DNA of 64,000 nucleotides from Mycobacterium syngnathidarum (GCF_001942625.1 NZ_MLCL01000073.1:62001-126000), one strand, 5' to 3'. Positions 54,541 through 63,919 are shown, counted from the stretch's first letter. Notes: a model not told the origin generated them from the letters alone. Numbers and translations are program-made.

Positions 54541-55884
54541 TTACGCGGTGGCCGAGATGGGATCTGCGGGGTTGGTGCCGTTACTCGTGGTGGACGGTGT
54601 CAGCCGCAGTTCACGGGGTGGGTCCAGCAGCGATCGACGTAGGTCGTGCAGCAATCGGGTACCGACCGGTGTCATGGACAGCCCGCGCCAACCGGCCGAG
54701 GCCCGGTCGAGCACCGCCCATACCAGGCTAACGGCGCTGGTCTCGCCGGGGAATCGGCCGATGACCTTGGTCCGACGCTTGGTCTCCCCAAAGGAGCGCT
54801 CAATAAAATTCGAATGTCGAACGCGCCCATGGTGTTCGACCGGGAACCGCAGATAGGCAGTCAACCCAGCTTTGTCGGTGAGCAGAATGCGCATCGCCGC
54901 CGGATAGAGGTCGAAGTATTTGGCGGCGAACGCCTCGATCCGCTTGTCGATGATCTCAACGAGCCCAGGCCCCGGTTCAACCGTCAGATCGGCGGTATCG
55001 AAGATGGCCCAGTAGCCGTCGCGGACCTCGGCTTGCATCCCGGCGGGAATCTTCGCGAGCACGTTGCGGAGTCGATGAATAAGACATCTCTGCCGCAACG
55101 CTTTTGGGAAAATTTGTTCGATGGCTGCGATCAGGCCCTTGGCGCCGTCAGAGACAACCAACAGTGGACAACCCAGGCCGCGATCGCCCAGATCAGTCAG
55201 GAAGTCGGCCCATGCGTCGGTCGACTCGCCGGTCCCGGGCGCCAACCCGACGAACACCGGCTTGCCCTCGGTGGTGATGCCCCAGGCGGCCAGCACCGGC
55301 TCGGCCGGCGACCCCGGATGCATCCGAAAGAAGCTGGCATCCAAGAACAGGTAATCCAGCGTGATCTCGTCAAGTCGACGACGCGCCCACGCCTGGTATT
55401 CGGCTCGGATCGCCTTGCACACTTCCGAGACCGTGGATTTGGAGATCGCGGCCTGGTCGCCAAGTGTTTCGGCGAGGGTGGCCTGCACGTCGCGCACCGA
55501 TAACCCGCGTACGAACGAGGCAATCACCAGCGTCTCCAAGGCGTTGGTTCTCGTCACGTGCTTGCCGAACAACCGCGACGCAAACGCTGCGGTGGTGCCA
55601 CGCAGCTTCGGCCGCTCCAACGTAACCGGCCCAGTGGTGGTTTTCACCGTCACCTGTCGATACCCGTTGCGCGAGCCGCCGTTAGCGTCGGGACAGGCAG
55701 CAGCGCGTTGGTAGCGTTCGCGACCGAGGAACTCGGTGACCTCAGCCTCCAGGGCCGCCTGCATCAACAGTTGAGCGCCCAGCCGGGCAACCTCTTCAAG
55801 GATCTCCGAAAGCTCCCGATCCTCGGCAAATAGGGCATCGATTCTGGTGCGGATGCGATCGACGGCTGATACTCGAACAGGCAC
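54541..55884 (-). CDS. IS256-family (Mutator) transposase
   Basis: A 447-residue transposase from ATG 55884. The DDE core shows LDYLFLDASFF (Asp), PLLVVSDGAKGLIAAIEQIF (Asp) and the RCLIHRLRNVLAKIP signature (C/HxxH region) of the Mutator family. N-terminal RERYQRAAACPDANGGSRNG is also typical. Size is slightly above the usual 390-420 residues. Active-site residues look intact. Confidence 0.92.
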   Translation of the reverse strand: MPVRVSAVDRIRTRIDALFAEDRELSEILEEVARLGAQLLMQAALEAEVTEFLGRERYQRAAACPDANGGSRNGYRQVTVKTTTGPVTLERPKLRGTTAAFASRLFGKHVTRTNALETLVIASFVRGLSVRDVQATLAETLGDQAAISKSTVSEVCKAIRAEYQAWARRRLDEITLDYLFLDASFFRMHPGSPAEPVLAAWGITTEGKPVFVGLAPGTGESTDAWADFLTDLGDRGLGCPLLVVSDGAKGLIAAIEQIFPKALRQRCLIHRLRNVLAKIPAGMQAEVRDGYWAIFDTADLTVEPGPGLVEIIDKRIEAFAAKYFDLYPAAMRILLTDKAGLTAYLRFPVEHHGRVRHSNFIERSFGETKRRTKVIGRFPGETSAVSLVWAVLDRASAGWRGLSMTPVGTRLLHDLRRSLLDPPRELRLTPSTTSNGTNPADPISATA

Positions 55885-55972
55885 GGGCGTGACTCCTTCT
55901 TCGCAGACTTGCAGGTCGTGAAGCGGAACCTACGCCCGTGCTCCGTATTTACACCGCGTCCCGGACACGACC

Positions 55973-56671
55973 CTTCGCGCATGCTTCCAGCACCAGAGAC
56001 GCGCCGCTGCCGGAAGAAGGCACCTCGACGTCCAGCAGCGTGGACCACTCGGTGAGACGCATGCCGCTGGTCAGGGCCAGGTCCACCGCGCACACGTTGC
56101 GGACGGTTGATTGGCCACGATAGGACCGGTCCAGCTCTCCTGAAGGCAGCTCTCCACCAAACCCGGTGTTGCGCAGGGCAAGCCATTGTGCGTGTGAGAG
56201 TGCTCGGACATCCATCTCCGTGTGTGGTGTCCTGGGGGTGACAACTGATCTGCTCCCGACTTGAATCCACGGCATGCTGTCGCGCTGTCCAGTTTCGTAC
56301 AGGTAGGTGAACAGGGCTCGAATGACGACCAGGTGCCGTGACCACGACCGCGCCGACACACCTTCGCTGCGACGATGCTTTCGGAAGGCTACGAGGTCAT
56401 GCTCGCAGACATCCAGTACCCCAACACCTCTCGCGTCCAAGAACCGTCCGAACTCCAATGCGTCGCGGGCGTAGGCGTAAACCGAGTTTGGTCGCAGGTT
56501 CTGGCTGTATAGCCGCAGGAACGTGCACCATGGCTCCAGCGGCCGCATCTCGTCATCCACGATGATCGGCGTACCGTCCCGGACGATTGGAGGATCGCCT
56601 GAGGCGAGGCCTTCGCAGTCGCCTTCGGATACGTGGTTCCAATCCGCGTAGTAGAGCTGCACTGGCGTCAC
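55973..56671 (-). pseudogene. Recombinase A of the trio, N-terminal part
   Basis: N-terminal ~233 residues from GTG 56671, which overlaps the stop of the OGG-fold gene (GTGA). It holds the core-binding domain (SVYAYARDALEFGRFLDARG) and the first catalytic arginine (LALTSGMRLTEWSTLL). It breaks at VLEACAK where the IS256-type element inserted; the frame runs on to a stop at 55,949 inside the element. The complete enzyme would have been about 470 residues. Confidence 0.82.
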
Positions 56672-57435
56672 TTCCTCCAGCCCGCGAGATGGGCTCGCCG
56701 TTCGGCAATGTCGTCGAACCCGACCTGCTCGCATCCTTCTCGGTACAGCGAGGCCTCGGCGTGTAGCCACTTCCAGCGGCGCGAGTCGATGAGCTGGCCG
56801 AACTGGTACATGCGAAACTCGATGACGTCCGCGGGTGTATTAAACTGTCGGGACCACATGTGCATGTCGTTGCAGAAGCGCTCGTATGTCGCCGCTTTGT
56901 CTTCTGAATAGTCGCGGCCGGTGAGCGTGAAGGCCGCGGCGCTGACGCGCGAATCCAGGATCACTGAACTTGGATCCGGCGAATCTCGGTCAGCAGTGAA
57001 GTAGAGGAACTTCGAGAAGAAGGCCGGCCCCAGTCGGGGAACTTTGCCGCGGATCGCCGCGTAGGCGGAACGGATTTCGCCGCGATAGCTGGCTTCAGCA
57101 GCTCTGCGCAGAATGTCGTTGAGCCGGTCTCGCTGGTCGACACCGGCTGCACTCGCCACGATTGTGGGTGCGTTTCGATAGTCACCCATCACGCCCCACG
57201 CGAGAACGTGCCACAGGAAAGACACCCAATCCGCATCGGCGTTCTCCCGGCAATGTGCGGCGCGTGCGAACAACACATCGCGGTTGAGTTCGTCCGAGTC
57301 GATCGTGATTCCGCGATCGGCCCACCAGGCACTCACTTTGACGGGGTCATCGATCTGACCCACTCGGCCGAGCACATGCGAAGTCAGCAAGTCACCGACG
57401 GCACCGTCCGACTCCTGCCACATACAAGAATCCAC
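56668..57435 (-). CDS. OGG-fold (8-oxoguanine glycosylase-like) protein
   Basis: A 255-residue protein ending in a GTGA overlap with recombinase A. KVPRLGPAFFSKFLYFTADR, then SVILDSRVSAAAF and TYERFCNDMHMWSRQFN, match the bacterial family described as OGG-fold proteins; the helix-hairpin-helix lysine of true glycosylases appears as K in FFSKFLYF, with Asp in LDSRV. It is the first gene inside the element's right end. Base excision on incoming DNA or on recombination substrates is possible, but activity is not shown. Confidence 0.65.
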   Translation of the reverse strand: MDSCMWQESDGAVGDLLTSHVLGRVGQIDDPVKVSAWWADRGITIDSDELNRDVLFARAAHCRENADADWVSFLWHVLAWGVMGDYRNAPTIVASAAGVDQRDRLNDILRRAAEASYRGEIRSAYAAIRGKVPRLGPAFFSKFLYFTADRDSPDPSSVILDSRVSAAAFTLTGRDYSEDKAATYERFCNDMHMWSRQFNTPADVIEFRMYQFGQLIDSRRWKWLHAEASLYREGCEQVGFDDIAERRAHLAGWRK

Positions 57436-57551
57436 CCTTCGGGGTTCATGTCCCAGCCTCTGGGTCCGCCGTCCGTTGGCCGCCTCAGCTCTGACGGTAA
57501 CGGTGTGCAGACGCTTCGGTGGTGAGACACGCCCGACTAGAGCGCATAACG

Positions 57552-57878
57552 TTCACCGGCACCGCCACGTTCCTGACCCGGCTGCTGCAGTCAGGGTTGG
57601 TCAAGCGGCAGGATCTGGAGCGGAAGTACGCCGGTGAGCTTCACGCCAACGAGATCATGTTGCTCGCCTACTACATCGCGGCGGTCAACATCGAGACCAC
57701 CTACCACGCACTCACCGAGACGGAGTACAGCCCGTTCGAGGGGATCGTGCTCGCCGATACTTTCCAGATCACCGAAGACGGTGATTCGATGGACACGGAG
57801 ATGTTCCCGCAGAACAACTCCCGGATCGTCAAGCAGCTCGCCGCGCCCATCCACGTCGTCGTCGGGAACCCCCCGTTC
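57552..57878 (+). pseudogene. Type ISP methyltransferase fragment (motif I to motif IV)
   Basis: This 109-codon stretch continues the gene broken at 36,806: FTGTATFLTRLLQSGLVKRQ, then HANEIMLLAYYIAAVNIE, VLADTFQ, MFPQNNSRI and VVVGNPPF. These are the sequences between motifs I and IV of type ISP methyltransferases. It ends at NPPF where the next recombinase element begins. The frame from 57,519 starts in element DNA and runs past the break to a stop at 57,971. The C-terminal target-recognition part should lie beyond the window. Confidence 0.85.
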
Positions 57879-57897
57879 CGTAGAATGTCGGTGTGTT

Positions 57898-59403
57898 GTG
57901 GCAGGTTCTGTTGCTGTGGAACAACACGACGAGGACTCCCGCTGGAGGATGTGTTGGGCGCGGCAGCCTAGCCGACCGTACACCGCGAGATCTGATGTCC
58001 TTGCAGACTTCCCCGATCTAGCTGAGCGTGAGGCCGCGCTCGGAATCCGCCCGGGGCAGCCGTTCCTCCTGATGCCCGATGGTCGACCGGACGTTGAGGT
58101 CCTGGAATTCTTCCGGTCGGCAGCGTTCCAATCGTTGGCGGCCGGGTCGCAGGAGTCCTACGCCCCGGACATTCAGCTCTTTCTGTCGTTTCTCTCCGTT
58201 CAAGGCATCGACTGGAGAACGGCGACGTTCGAGCATCTTGCCGACTATGAGTTCTGGCGGCGACGCGACCAGAAGAATCCGGATCGTGTTGGTGCGGCCA
58301 CGTTTTCACGGGATCTGGCCGCGTTTAAGAAGTTCTACGACTGGCAGCAGTGGCGCGGCAACGTGGCTGTTTCTCCTGTCGCCCTGCACAAGTCCAGCTC
58401 GACCGGGGACCCGGATTCCGCGCGATTGAAACCGAGCGCTGTCCGCTCGGTCCAATTGAAGTGGCTCACGCCGCGGGCCTACAAGCGCTGGCGCGACGTC
58501 GGCCTCGGCGGCTACCGCGGCGACGGGCGACGGGATGCGACTTGGCGAGGACGCAATGACGGCCGCAACTTGGCGTTCGCCGAAGCGCTGTGGTCGAGCG
58601 GACTGCGGCTGCGTGAAGCCGGAACACTGGTCGTGGGCGAAATCCCCAGCGCTGACAACCAAGTGAGGTACGCCAAGGCGCGAGTCGGTCAAGCGGTAGC
58701 GAAGGGTCGCGGCCGTGATTTCTGGATCAGCACCGCAGCACTGAAAAGCATTGACAACTACGTCATCTCAACCCGAGCAGCGGCTGTCCACCGAGCCCGT
58801 TCTGAAGGTCGTTACGACGCACTGACCGACATCAAGGTCGTCGACACGGTGGACCATCACCGCCGTGTCCACTTCACCAAACGGGACGGCAGCACAGGAA
58901 CGGTACCGTTGGACAGTCTCGACGCGAAGGATCGGCTCAACTTTTACATAACCACCGATCACGGGCTTGAACCCTGGATGGTGTGGCTGTCCGAAGCCGG
59001 TTTGCCGTTGCCTTACCGCACCTGGGAGGCGATCTTCTCCACGGCCAACGATCGGTGTCAGACCCTTGGGGTAGACATCCATTGTCACCCGCATATGCTG
59101 CGCCACTCGTTCGCCCTGAGGATGTTGGTCACGTTGATCTACGCACACGAACGCAAGATGGGCATCACCCCTGCCGAACGGCGCGAGTACCGCCACATCT
59201 TCGGTGACCCTTGGGTTTTGGTTCAAACATTGCTGGGCCACGCAAGCCTGGAAACCACACGCAACTGCTATCTCGAACCCGTGTCGGGACTGCAGGTGGA
59301 CCTGTTCCTCAATGACGACATGGCCGAGGACGCATCGATCGCCGATTTCATCACGCACATCGCGGCGGCGACTCCCGGCATCGTCGACACCGAGGAGCAG
59401 TGA
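57898..59403 (+). CDS. Recombinase A of the second trio
   Basis: About 501 residues from GTG 57898; GTG 57916 and ATG 57949 are alternatives. A TAGAAT hexamer at 57,881-57,886 gives a promoter just inside the element end. Core-binding domain near residues 65-150 (ESYAPDIQLFLSFLSVQGID); catalytic residues in LWSSGLRLREAGTLVV (Arg I), HPHMLRHSFALRMLV (HxLRH) and LLGHASLETTRNCYLEP (His, Tyr). Intact, unlike its homologue at 52-56 kb. Confidence 0.88.
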   Translation: MAGSVAVEQHDEDSRWRMCWARQPSRPYTARSDVLADFPDLAEREAALGIRPGQPFLLMPDGRPDVEVLEFFRSAAFQSLAAGSQESYAPDIQLFLSFLSVQGIDWRTATFEHLADYEFWRRRDQKNPDRVGAATFSRDLAAFKKFYDWQQWRGNVAVSPVALHKSSSTGDPDSARLKPSAVRSVQLKWLTPRAYKRWRDVGLGGYRGDGRRDATWRGRNDGRNLAFAEALWSSGLRLREAGTLVVGEIPSADNQVRYAKARVGQAVAKGRGRDFWISTAALKSIDNYVISTRAAAVHRARSEGRYDALTDIKVVDTVDHHRRVHFTKRDGSTGTVPLDSLDAKDRLNFYITTDHGLEPWMVWLSEAGLPLPYRTWEAIFSTANDRCQTLGVDIHCHPHMLRHSFALRMLVTLIYAHERKMGITPAERREYRHIFGDPWVLVQTLLGHASLETTRNCYLEPVSGLQVDLFLNDDMAEDASIADFITHIAAATPGIVDTEEQ

Positions 59404-59406
59404 GCG

Positions 59407-61227
59407 GTGGCTTCGCGTAGGGCAGCGGCACTCCCGGCAGGCAAGTACGCCCGACCCAACCCGGTAGACGCCGAGCTTCGGCAGCTCTGTTTCACCGACG
59501 AGGCGGGACGCACACGGACATTCTCATTCGATGACGTCCACGGTCCCTCCGAACTGATCGACGACCTGGTCACCGCACTGGCGAACGGATCTCAATCCGG
59601 TGGTCGTTGGCGCACACTGGCTACCGTTGATGCGGCGGTAAGTGCCGTGCGGCAACTCATCACCTACCTGGGTGCGGAGTTTCCTGAGGTCCACTCGGTC
59701 GCCGATTTCGGGCCCGAGGTGTGGTGGGCGTGGCGGACTGTCAAGGAAAGCCAGGCCCGTTGGCCGGGGCAAGTGAATCTCATGCGGGCGGTGCTATCGG
59801 AGTCGCCGCGACTTCCCGAAACCACACGAAAGGCGATGCGCGCGAAGGCTGTGAAGCCCCGGAAACGCTTGCCGGAGAATGATTCGTATAGTCGCGACGA
59901 GTTCGGGCGGATCCGCAGTGCCGCCAAGGGCGAGGTCCGTCAAGCGCTCCGCAGGATCCGGACCAACACCGAGCGGCTGCACCAGTACCGCGAGTTTGGT
60001 GATGTCGGTGACGGGATCACCTTCAATATCGGCGGGGCGCGGTGGAGCACCGGATCCCTGCTGGAGTATCTATCGCGAAACGGGATGCTTCCCTCCCAGT
60101 ACCTCGCCAACCGGGTGGTATTGAAGGGCTGCTTCGACCTGGCTGGCGTGTCGAACCCGGCGCAGGCACTGTTCCCTTCGATAAGAGAAATCTATTGCCT
60201 GATGGTCCTTCTCGTGTGCGAGCGAGGATTCAACCTCTCCGTCATGGACAACCTCACCGTGACGTCGTTCAGAGCATCCGACGGTGCCGGTGAAGACTCG
60301 GTATACACCGTCAACACCGACAAACCGAGACGAGGAACCAAGCGCTACAGCGCCGAAATCCTCGTCGGCGAGGCCGGAAAGCTCTGGGAGAACGCAGTCC
60401 GCTTGACCGAGCCATGCCGCACCGCACTCGCTGCAATCGGAACCCCGTCGGAAAAGTTGCTCATCGCCCACCGGCACAAGAACCTCACCAACGAGGGCCC
60501 GTTCCGGCAGGAATGGTTGACCGCGGGCATCGGCGATCACTACATGTCCGATGCCAGCCTGCTGGCAGACGACGGCACACCCTTGCGGGTGAGTCTGCGA
60601 CGGCTACGGTTGTCCGAGCAGGTGTTGAACCAACATGCCCGGCAGAACAGCGAATCCGTCAGCGAAGACACCTACCGCAGCCAAGACCCGGCCACCGCAG
60701 AAGGGGCCGCCGACACGATCATCGATGGACAGGCCGATGCCGTGGCTCACGCCAAAGCCACGGTCGCGATCCGCTCGCTGAGTGCCGCCGAAGTGACTGC
60801 AGCCCGCAGAGATCCGGACACCGCCGCGACACAGCTGGGTATCCCGGTGCCGACACTGAAGCTGCTGCTTGCCGGAGACCTCGACACCGCCACCACCGCG
60901 TGCACCGACTTCTTGAACAGCCCGTTCGCCGCCACCGCGGGCGAACCGTGCCCGGCCTCATTCTTCGCCTGCTTTACCTGCACGAACGCCGTCATCACCC
61001 CCGCGCATCTACCGCGCCTGGTCACACTGCTGGATGCCCTCGACAATGTCGCCACCCTCGTTGCGCCGGCCCGGTGGGAGACGGACTACCGAGACCACTA
61101 CGCCCGACTGCGGGCGATTCTCGACAAGAACGCAACCAACGCCGAGATCGGCGATGCCCGCCGCCACATCACCGACGCTGACCGCGATGTCGTCACCGCG
61201 CTCATCGGAAGGAACCTCGACGCGTGA
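59407..61227 (+). CDS. Recombinase B of the second trio (606 aa, divergent)
   Basis: A 606-residue protein from GTG 59407, 3 nt after recombinase A. The recombinase fold is recognisable (MVLLVCERGFNLSVMDNLTV, SLRRLRLSEQVLNQHARQNS, EDTYRSQDP) though the catalytic set is degenerate as in its homologue at 50.6-52.5 kb. A cysteine cluster PCPASFFACFTCTNAVI sits near residue 520. It probably acts as a required partner in the recombination complex. Confidence 0.75.
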   Translation: MASRRAAALPAGKYARPNPVDAELRQLCFTDEAGRTRTFSFDDVHGPSELIDDLVTALANGSQSGGRWRTLATVDAAVSAVRQLITYLGAEFPEVHSVADFGPEVWWAWRTVKESQARWPGQVNLMRAVLSESPRLPETTRKAMRAKAVKPRKRLPENDSYSRDEFGRIRSAAKGEVRQALRRIRTNTERLHQYREFGDVGDGITFNIGGARWSTGSLLEYLSRNGMLPSQYLANRVVLKGCFDLAGVSNPAQALFPSIREIYCLMVLLVCERGFNLSVMDNLTVTSFRASDGAGEDSVYTVNTDKPRRGTKRYSAEILVGEAGKLWENAVRLTEPCRTALAAIGTPSEKLLIAHRHKNLTNEGPFRQEWLTAGIGDHYMSDASLLADDGTPLRVSLRRLRLSEQVLNQHARQNSESVSEDTYRSQDPATAEGAADTIIDGQADAVAHAKATVAIRSLSAAEVTAARRDPDTAATQLGIPVPTLKLLLAGDLDTATTACTDFLNSPFAATAGEPCPASFFACFTCTNAVITPAHLPRLVTLLDALDNVATLVAPARWETDYRDHYARLRAILDKNATNAEIGDARRHITDADRDVVTALIGRNLDA

Positions 61228-63371
61228 GCACCGCAGCAGCCAACTCGTGGCCACAACAGACTGGTCAACTCGAACTTGACGACGCCGGACCGGTCATCGC
61301 CGACATCGAGCGCGTGCCTGAAGCACTGCGAGGAAATCTCTCCACCGTGGGCGACAACCGCTGGGATCTCACGCCGCTGGTGCAGAAGCAGACCGTGGCG
61401 GGCACGTTGAGCATTGTCTTCGACACCTTCCCGCCGCGCTATGTCGCTACCGCCAAGCGACTGATCTGGGCGAGCGTCAACAAGCCGACACCGGTCGAGG
61501 ATCTGGAGCGCTCCTCTGCGGCGCGTAGCCAGCTCGCGCCGGCAACGGTGTGCATCTTCGCGCGATTCCTGCGGCAATGGATGACGTGGCTGGCAGAGAA
61601 GGACATTCACGAGTTCAGCGCCGTCACCGATGACATCTACGACGAATATGCCGAGCACCTCAAACGACACCGCGGCTCACGCGAGAACGTGGGCAACATA
61701 CTCTTCGCCGTCACCCGTGCCTGGCTTTACGCCCCCTACCTCCCCGAAGCCGACCGCCTCGCACGCCCACCATGGGAGAACAGCCATATCGGACGCACCT
61801 CGGTGCTCGGCCCCGCCAACTGGTCTAGCGAAAACAAGACCACCCCCATCCACCCGCAAACGATGGCCGGCCTTCTCGTCTGGGCGCTGCGCTTCGTCAC
61901 CGACTTCAGCGACGACATCCTCGCCGCCAAGACGCTGAAAGCAACACCGTGCGATGTCCCGCCGAGCTTCCAGGCCCTCACGCCCTATCAACGGTTCCGC
62001 GCGTACGTCGAACAGCGGCGCCAGGAGTCACAGACGGTGCCCGGGTGGGTGGCTTCCAATAGGCCGCACATGCGTTCTCTGGCAAAGGGATTCATCGGCT
62101 GGCAGCTCGGCCTGTCTCCCGAAGAAACAATGATGATGAATCCGCACTGGCCGATAGCCGGCCTGCGCGCCAGCGACGAAGCACAGCTACCCATGCCGAT
62201 CACAGGGGCCGTCGACGGGAAGGGCTGGACCGCGGCGATCGGCTTCTACGAGGTCGAGGAGCTCGGCCGTCACCTGGCGACCGCTGCTTTCGTGGTCGTC
62301 GCTTACCTGACCGGGATGCGCGGGGAGGAGTGCCGCGCATTGCAGCGTGGCTGCTGCCGAACCCATACCGCCGACCCCGCGACCGGGCAACTCACCTACC
62401 GCATTCACGGCAGAACATTCAAAGGTGCACTTGATAAGTCGGGCAACGCTTTACCAGCTGGAGTCGAACGGGAACAACCCTGGTTGGCCATCGCGCCGGT
62501 GGCGAAAGCCGTCGCCGTGATGGAAGCACTGAATCCCACCTCGCAACTTCTGTTTCCGATCGACGCGTTCTCGCTGTGGCCCTGCGGCGTCAACGCGGGA
62601 AAGGCCGTGCACGCCCGGATGGTTCGGGACCGAATCCAGGACTTGATCGATTGGAGCAATCGCGCCGCCGTGAGGCTCGAACGTCCTCACGAGGTGATCC
62701 CCGCTGATCCCGAGGAAGCTGTGACCGTCAAGCGGTTCCGGCGAACACTGGCCTGGTTCATCTACCGCAAGCCTGGCGGCCGAGTGGCCCTTGGCGTTCA
62801 GTACGGACACCTGCGCGGCTACACCACCGACGGCTACGGCTCACGGGTCGCCAGCGGCCTCCGAGACGTCTTCCCCATGGAGGAAGCCCTCGCCCGAGCC
62901 GACTACCTCGAAGACGCCAATCAACGCCTCGAAAACGGTGAACAGGTCAGCGGCCCGGCCGCCGACCGATACGCCCAAGCCATCCACCTCTTCGACCGGC
63001 AGTTCCGCGGCCGCTACATGAGCAACAAGCAGGCAGCTGCCCTGCGCGCCAACCCCCAACTGCGCATCTACGACAACCCGCAACAGTTCGTCACCTGCTG
63101 CTACGACCAGTCCAAGGCCCTGTGCCACCCCGACCGGCAGGTCACGGCGAACGAACTGCGATCCCCTGACGTCTCTCACTGCCAAACCGGATGCGGCAAC
63201 ATCGCCCGAACCGACCAGAACGTCACCCAAATCCGGGACGCCATCGCTCAACACCAGGCCGAAATTGCCTCTCCCACAACGCCGATACCGCTACGCGGTC
63301 GGCTCGAACAACGCATCACTACCCTCCAAGCCATCGTGGACGAGCATCAAAACAACGAGAAGCCGTGCTGA
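61224..63371 (+). CDS. Recombinase C of the second trio (715 aa)
   Basis: A 715-residue protein starting in a GTGA overlap. AYLTGMRGEECRALQRGCC (Arg I), FRRTLAWFIYRKPGGRVALG (R-box region) and VQYGHLRGYTTDGYGSR (His and Tyr) mark the catalytic domain; the equivalent 688-aa gene at 48.6-50.6 kb shares the layout. A cysteine motif (CCYDQSKALCHPDR ... CQTGCGNIA) follows near residue 630. Overlap on both sides means the operon is translated as one coupled unit. Confidence 0.8.
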   Translation: MSTAAANSWPQQTGQLELDDAGPVIADIERVPEALRGNLSTVGDNRWDLTPLVQKQTVAGTLSIVFDTFPPRYVATAKRLIWASVNKPTPVEDLERSSAARSQLAPATVCIFARFLRQWMTWLAEKDIHEFSAVTDDIYDEYAEHLKRHRGSRENVGNILFAVTRAWLYAPYLPEADRLARPPWENSHIGRTSVLGPANWSSENKTTPIHPQTMAGLLVWALRFVTDFSDDILAAKTLKATPCDVPPSFQALTPYQRFRAYVEQRRQESQTVPGWVASNRPHMRSLAKGFIGWQLGLSPEETMMMNPHWPIAGLRASDEAQLPMPITGAVDGKGWTAAIGFYEVEELGRHLATAAFVVVAYLTGMRGEECRALQRGCCRTHTADPATGQLTYRIHGRTFKGALDKSGNALPAGVEREQPWLAIAPVAKAVAVMEALNPTSQLLFPIDAFSLWPCGVNAGKAVHARMVRDRIQDLIDWSNRAAVRLERPHEVIPADPEEAVTVKRFRRTLAWFIYRKPGGRVALGVQYGHLRGYTTDGYGSRVASGLRDVFPMEEALARADYLEDANQRLENGEQVSGPAADRYAQAIHLFDRQFRGRYMSNKQAAALRANPQLRIYDNPQQFVTCCYDQSKALCHPDRQVTANELRSPDVSHCQTGCGNIARTDQNVTQIRDAIAQHQAEIASPTTPIPLRGRLEQRITTLQAIVDEHQNNEKPC

Positions 63372-63781
63372 CCGATCAGGCTGACGACCGGGTGCGCCGC
63401 GCGATCCGCGACGCCATGGACCGACTCATCGCCGGCAAGACGCTGCACTCCGACGGCAAACTCACGGTGAAGTCCCTTGCCGAGGAGGCGCGCGTCAAAC
63501 GATGGCTCCTCACCCACCGGCACACCGACCTCCAAGACGAGTTCCGCGCAAGGATCGCCAGCACCAACGCTGAGCCGCCGATCCAGGTGGCGCTGCGTCA
63601 AGAGAAGGCCGACGCGCAGGATCGCATCAAAGCGCTCACCGCCGACGTGACCGCACTCACCGCGACGGTTCATCAGCTGGAGCGGATCATCCAGGTCTTG
63701 GCGCTGGAGAACCGGCAGCTCCGATCAGGCGGTCTGGACCTGCGCAGCGTCGTACCGCTGCGAACCGGCAATAGCTCATGA
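63365..63781 (+). CDS. DUF6262/TnpC-like coiled-coil protein of the second trio
   Basis: A 138-residue protein from GTG 63365, overlapping recombinase C. Head domain with helix-turn-helix-like KLTVKSLAEEARVKRWLLTH, then a coiled coil KALTADVTALTATVHQLERI. Same position and layout as the accessory proteins at 16.2 and 48.2 kb. Confidence 0.75.
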   Translation: MLTDQADDRVRRAIRDAMDRLIAGKTLHSDGKLTVKSLAEEARVKRWLLTHRHTDLQDEFRARIASTNAEPPIQVALRQEKADAQDRIKALTADVTALTATVHQLERIIQVLALENRQLRSGGLDLRSVVPLRTGNSS

Positions 63782-63919
63782 CGCCATGTCCACCGGTGTG
63801 CGGGGCGCGTGTGGCCCGACTTGCCCAGAAATGGTCTCGATGCTGACAGACTTGTCGGGCAAGGGCGGGTACGCATCAGAACCCGCCCGGCAGGAATCGT
63901 GGGACAAGGAGCGCACCAG

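Larger units (their letters stand above)
53172..55972. mobile_element. IS256-family element with passenger genes, 2,801 bp
   Basis: Terminal inverted repeats read GGTCGCGTCCGAAAGTGGGT (left) and GGTCGTGTCCGGGACGCGGT (right, reverse-complemented), both continuing GTAAA. A 9-bp target duplication CTTCGCGCA flanks it at 53,163-53,171 and 55,973-55,981, the length expected for IS256-type transposition. It contains a Mutator-type transposase and two passenger genes, so it is longer than a plain IS256 element. Confidence 0.88.
36807..57551. mobile_element. ~20.7 kb recombinase-trio element carrying defence genes
   Basis: Removing this segment rejoins GTG-CTG-GAT-CCG | TTC-ACC-GGC-ACC, restoring VLDPFTGT, the methyltransferase motif I, in frame. 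The left end reads CGTTTATGCGAAATTTTGGC then GTCTCAC; the right end, reverse-complemented, CGTTATGCGCTCTAGTCGGG then CGTGTCTCAC. Shared blocks are CGTT(T)ATGCG and GGCG-(TG)-TCTCAC. The exact border is uncertain by 2-3 bases because CG occurs on both sides. Contents: TIR/caspase/RyR operon, type III R-M operon with helicase, recombinase trio with an IS256-type insertion, and an OGG-fold gene. Confidence 0.75.

Noticed and set aside
57519..57971. Stand-alone 150-aa gene
   Set aside because: It is a fragment of the type ISP gene with element DNA at both ends of the frame.
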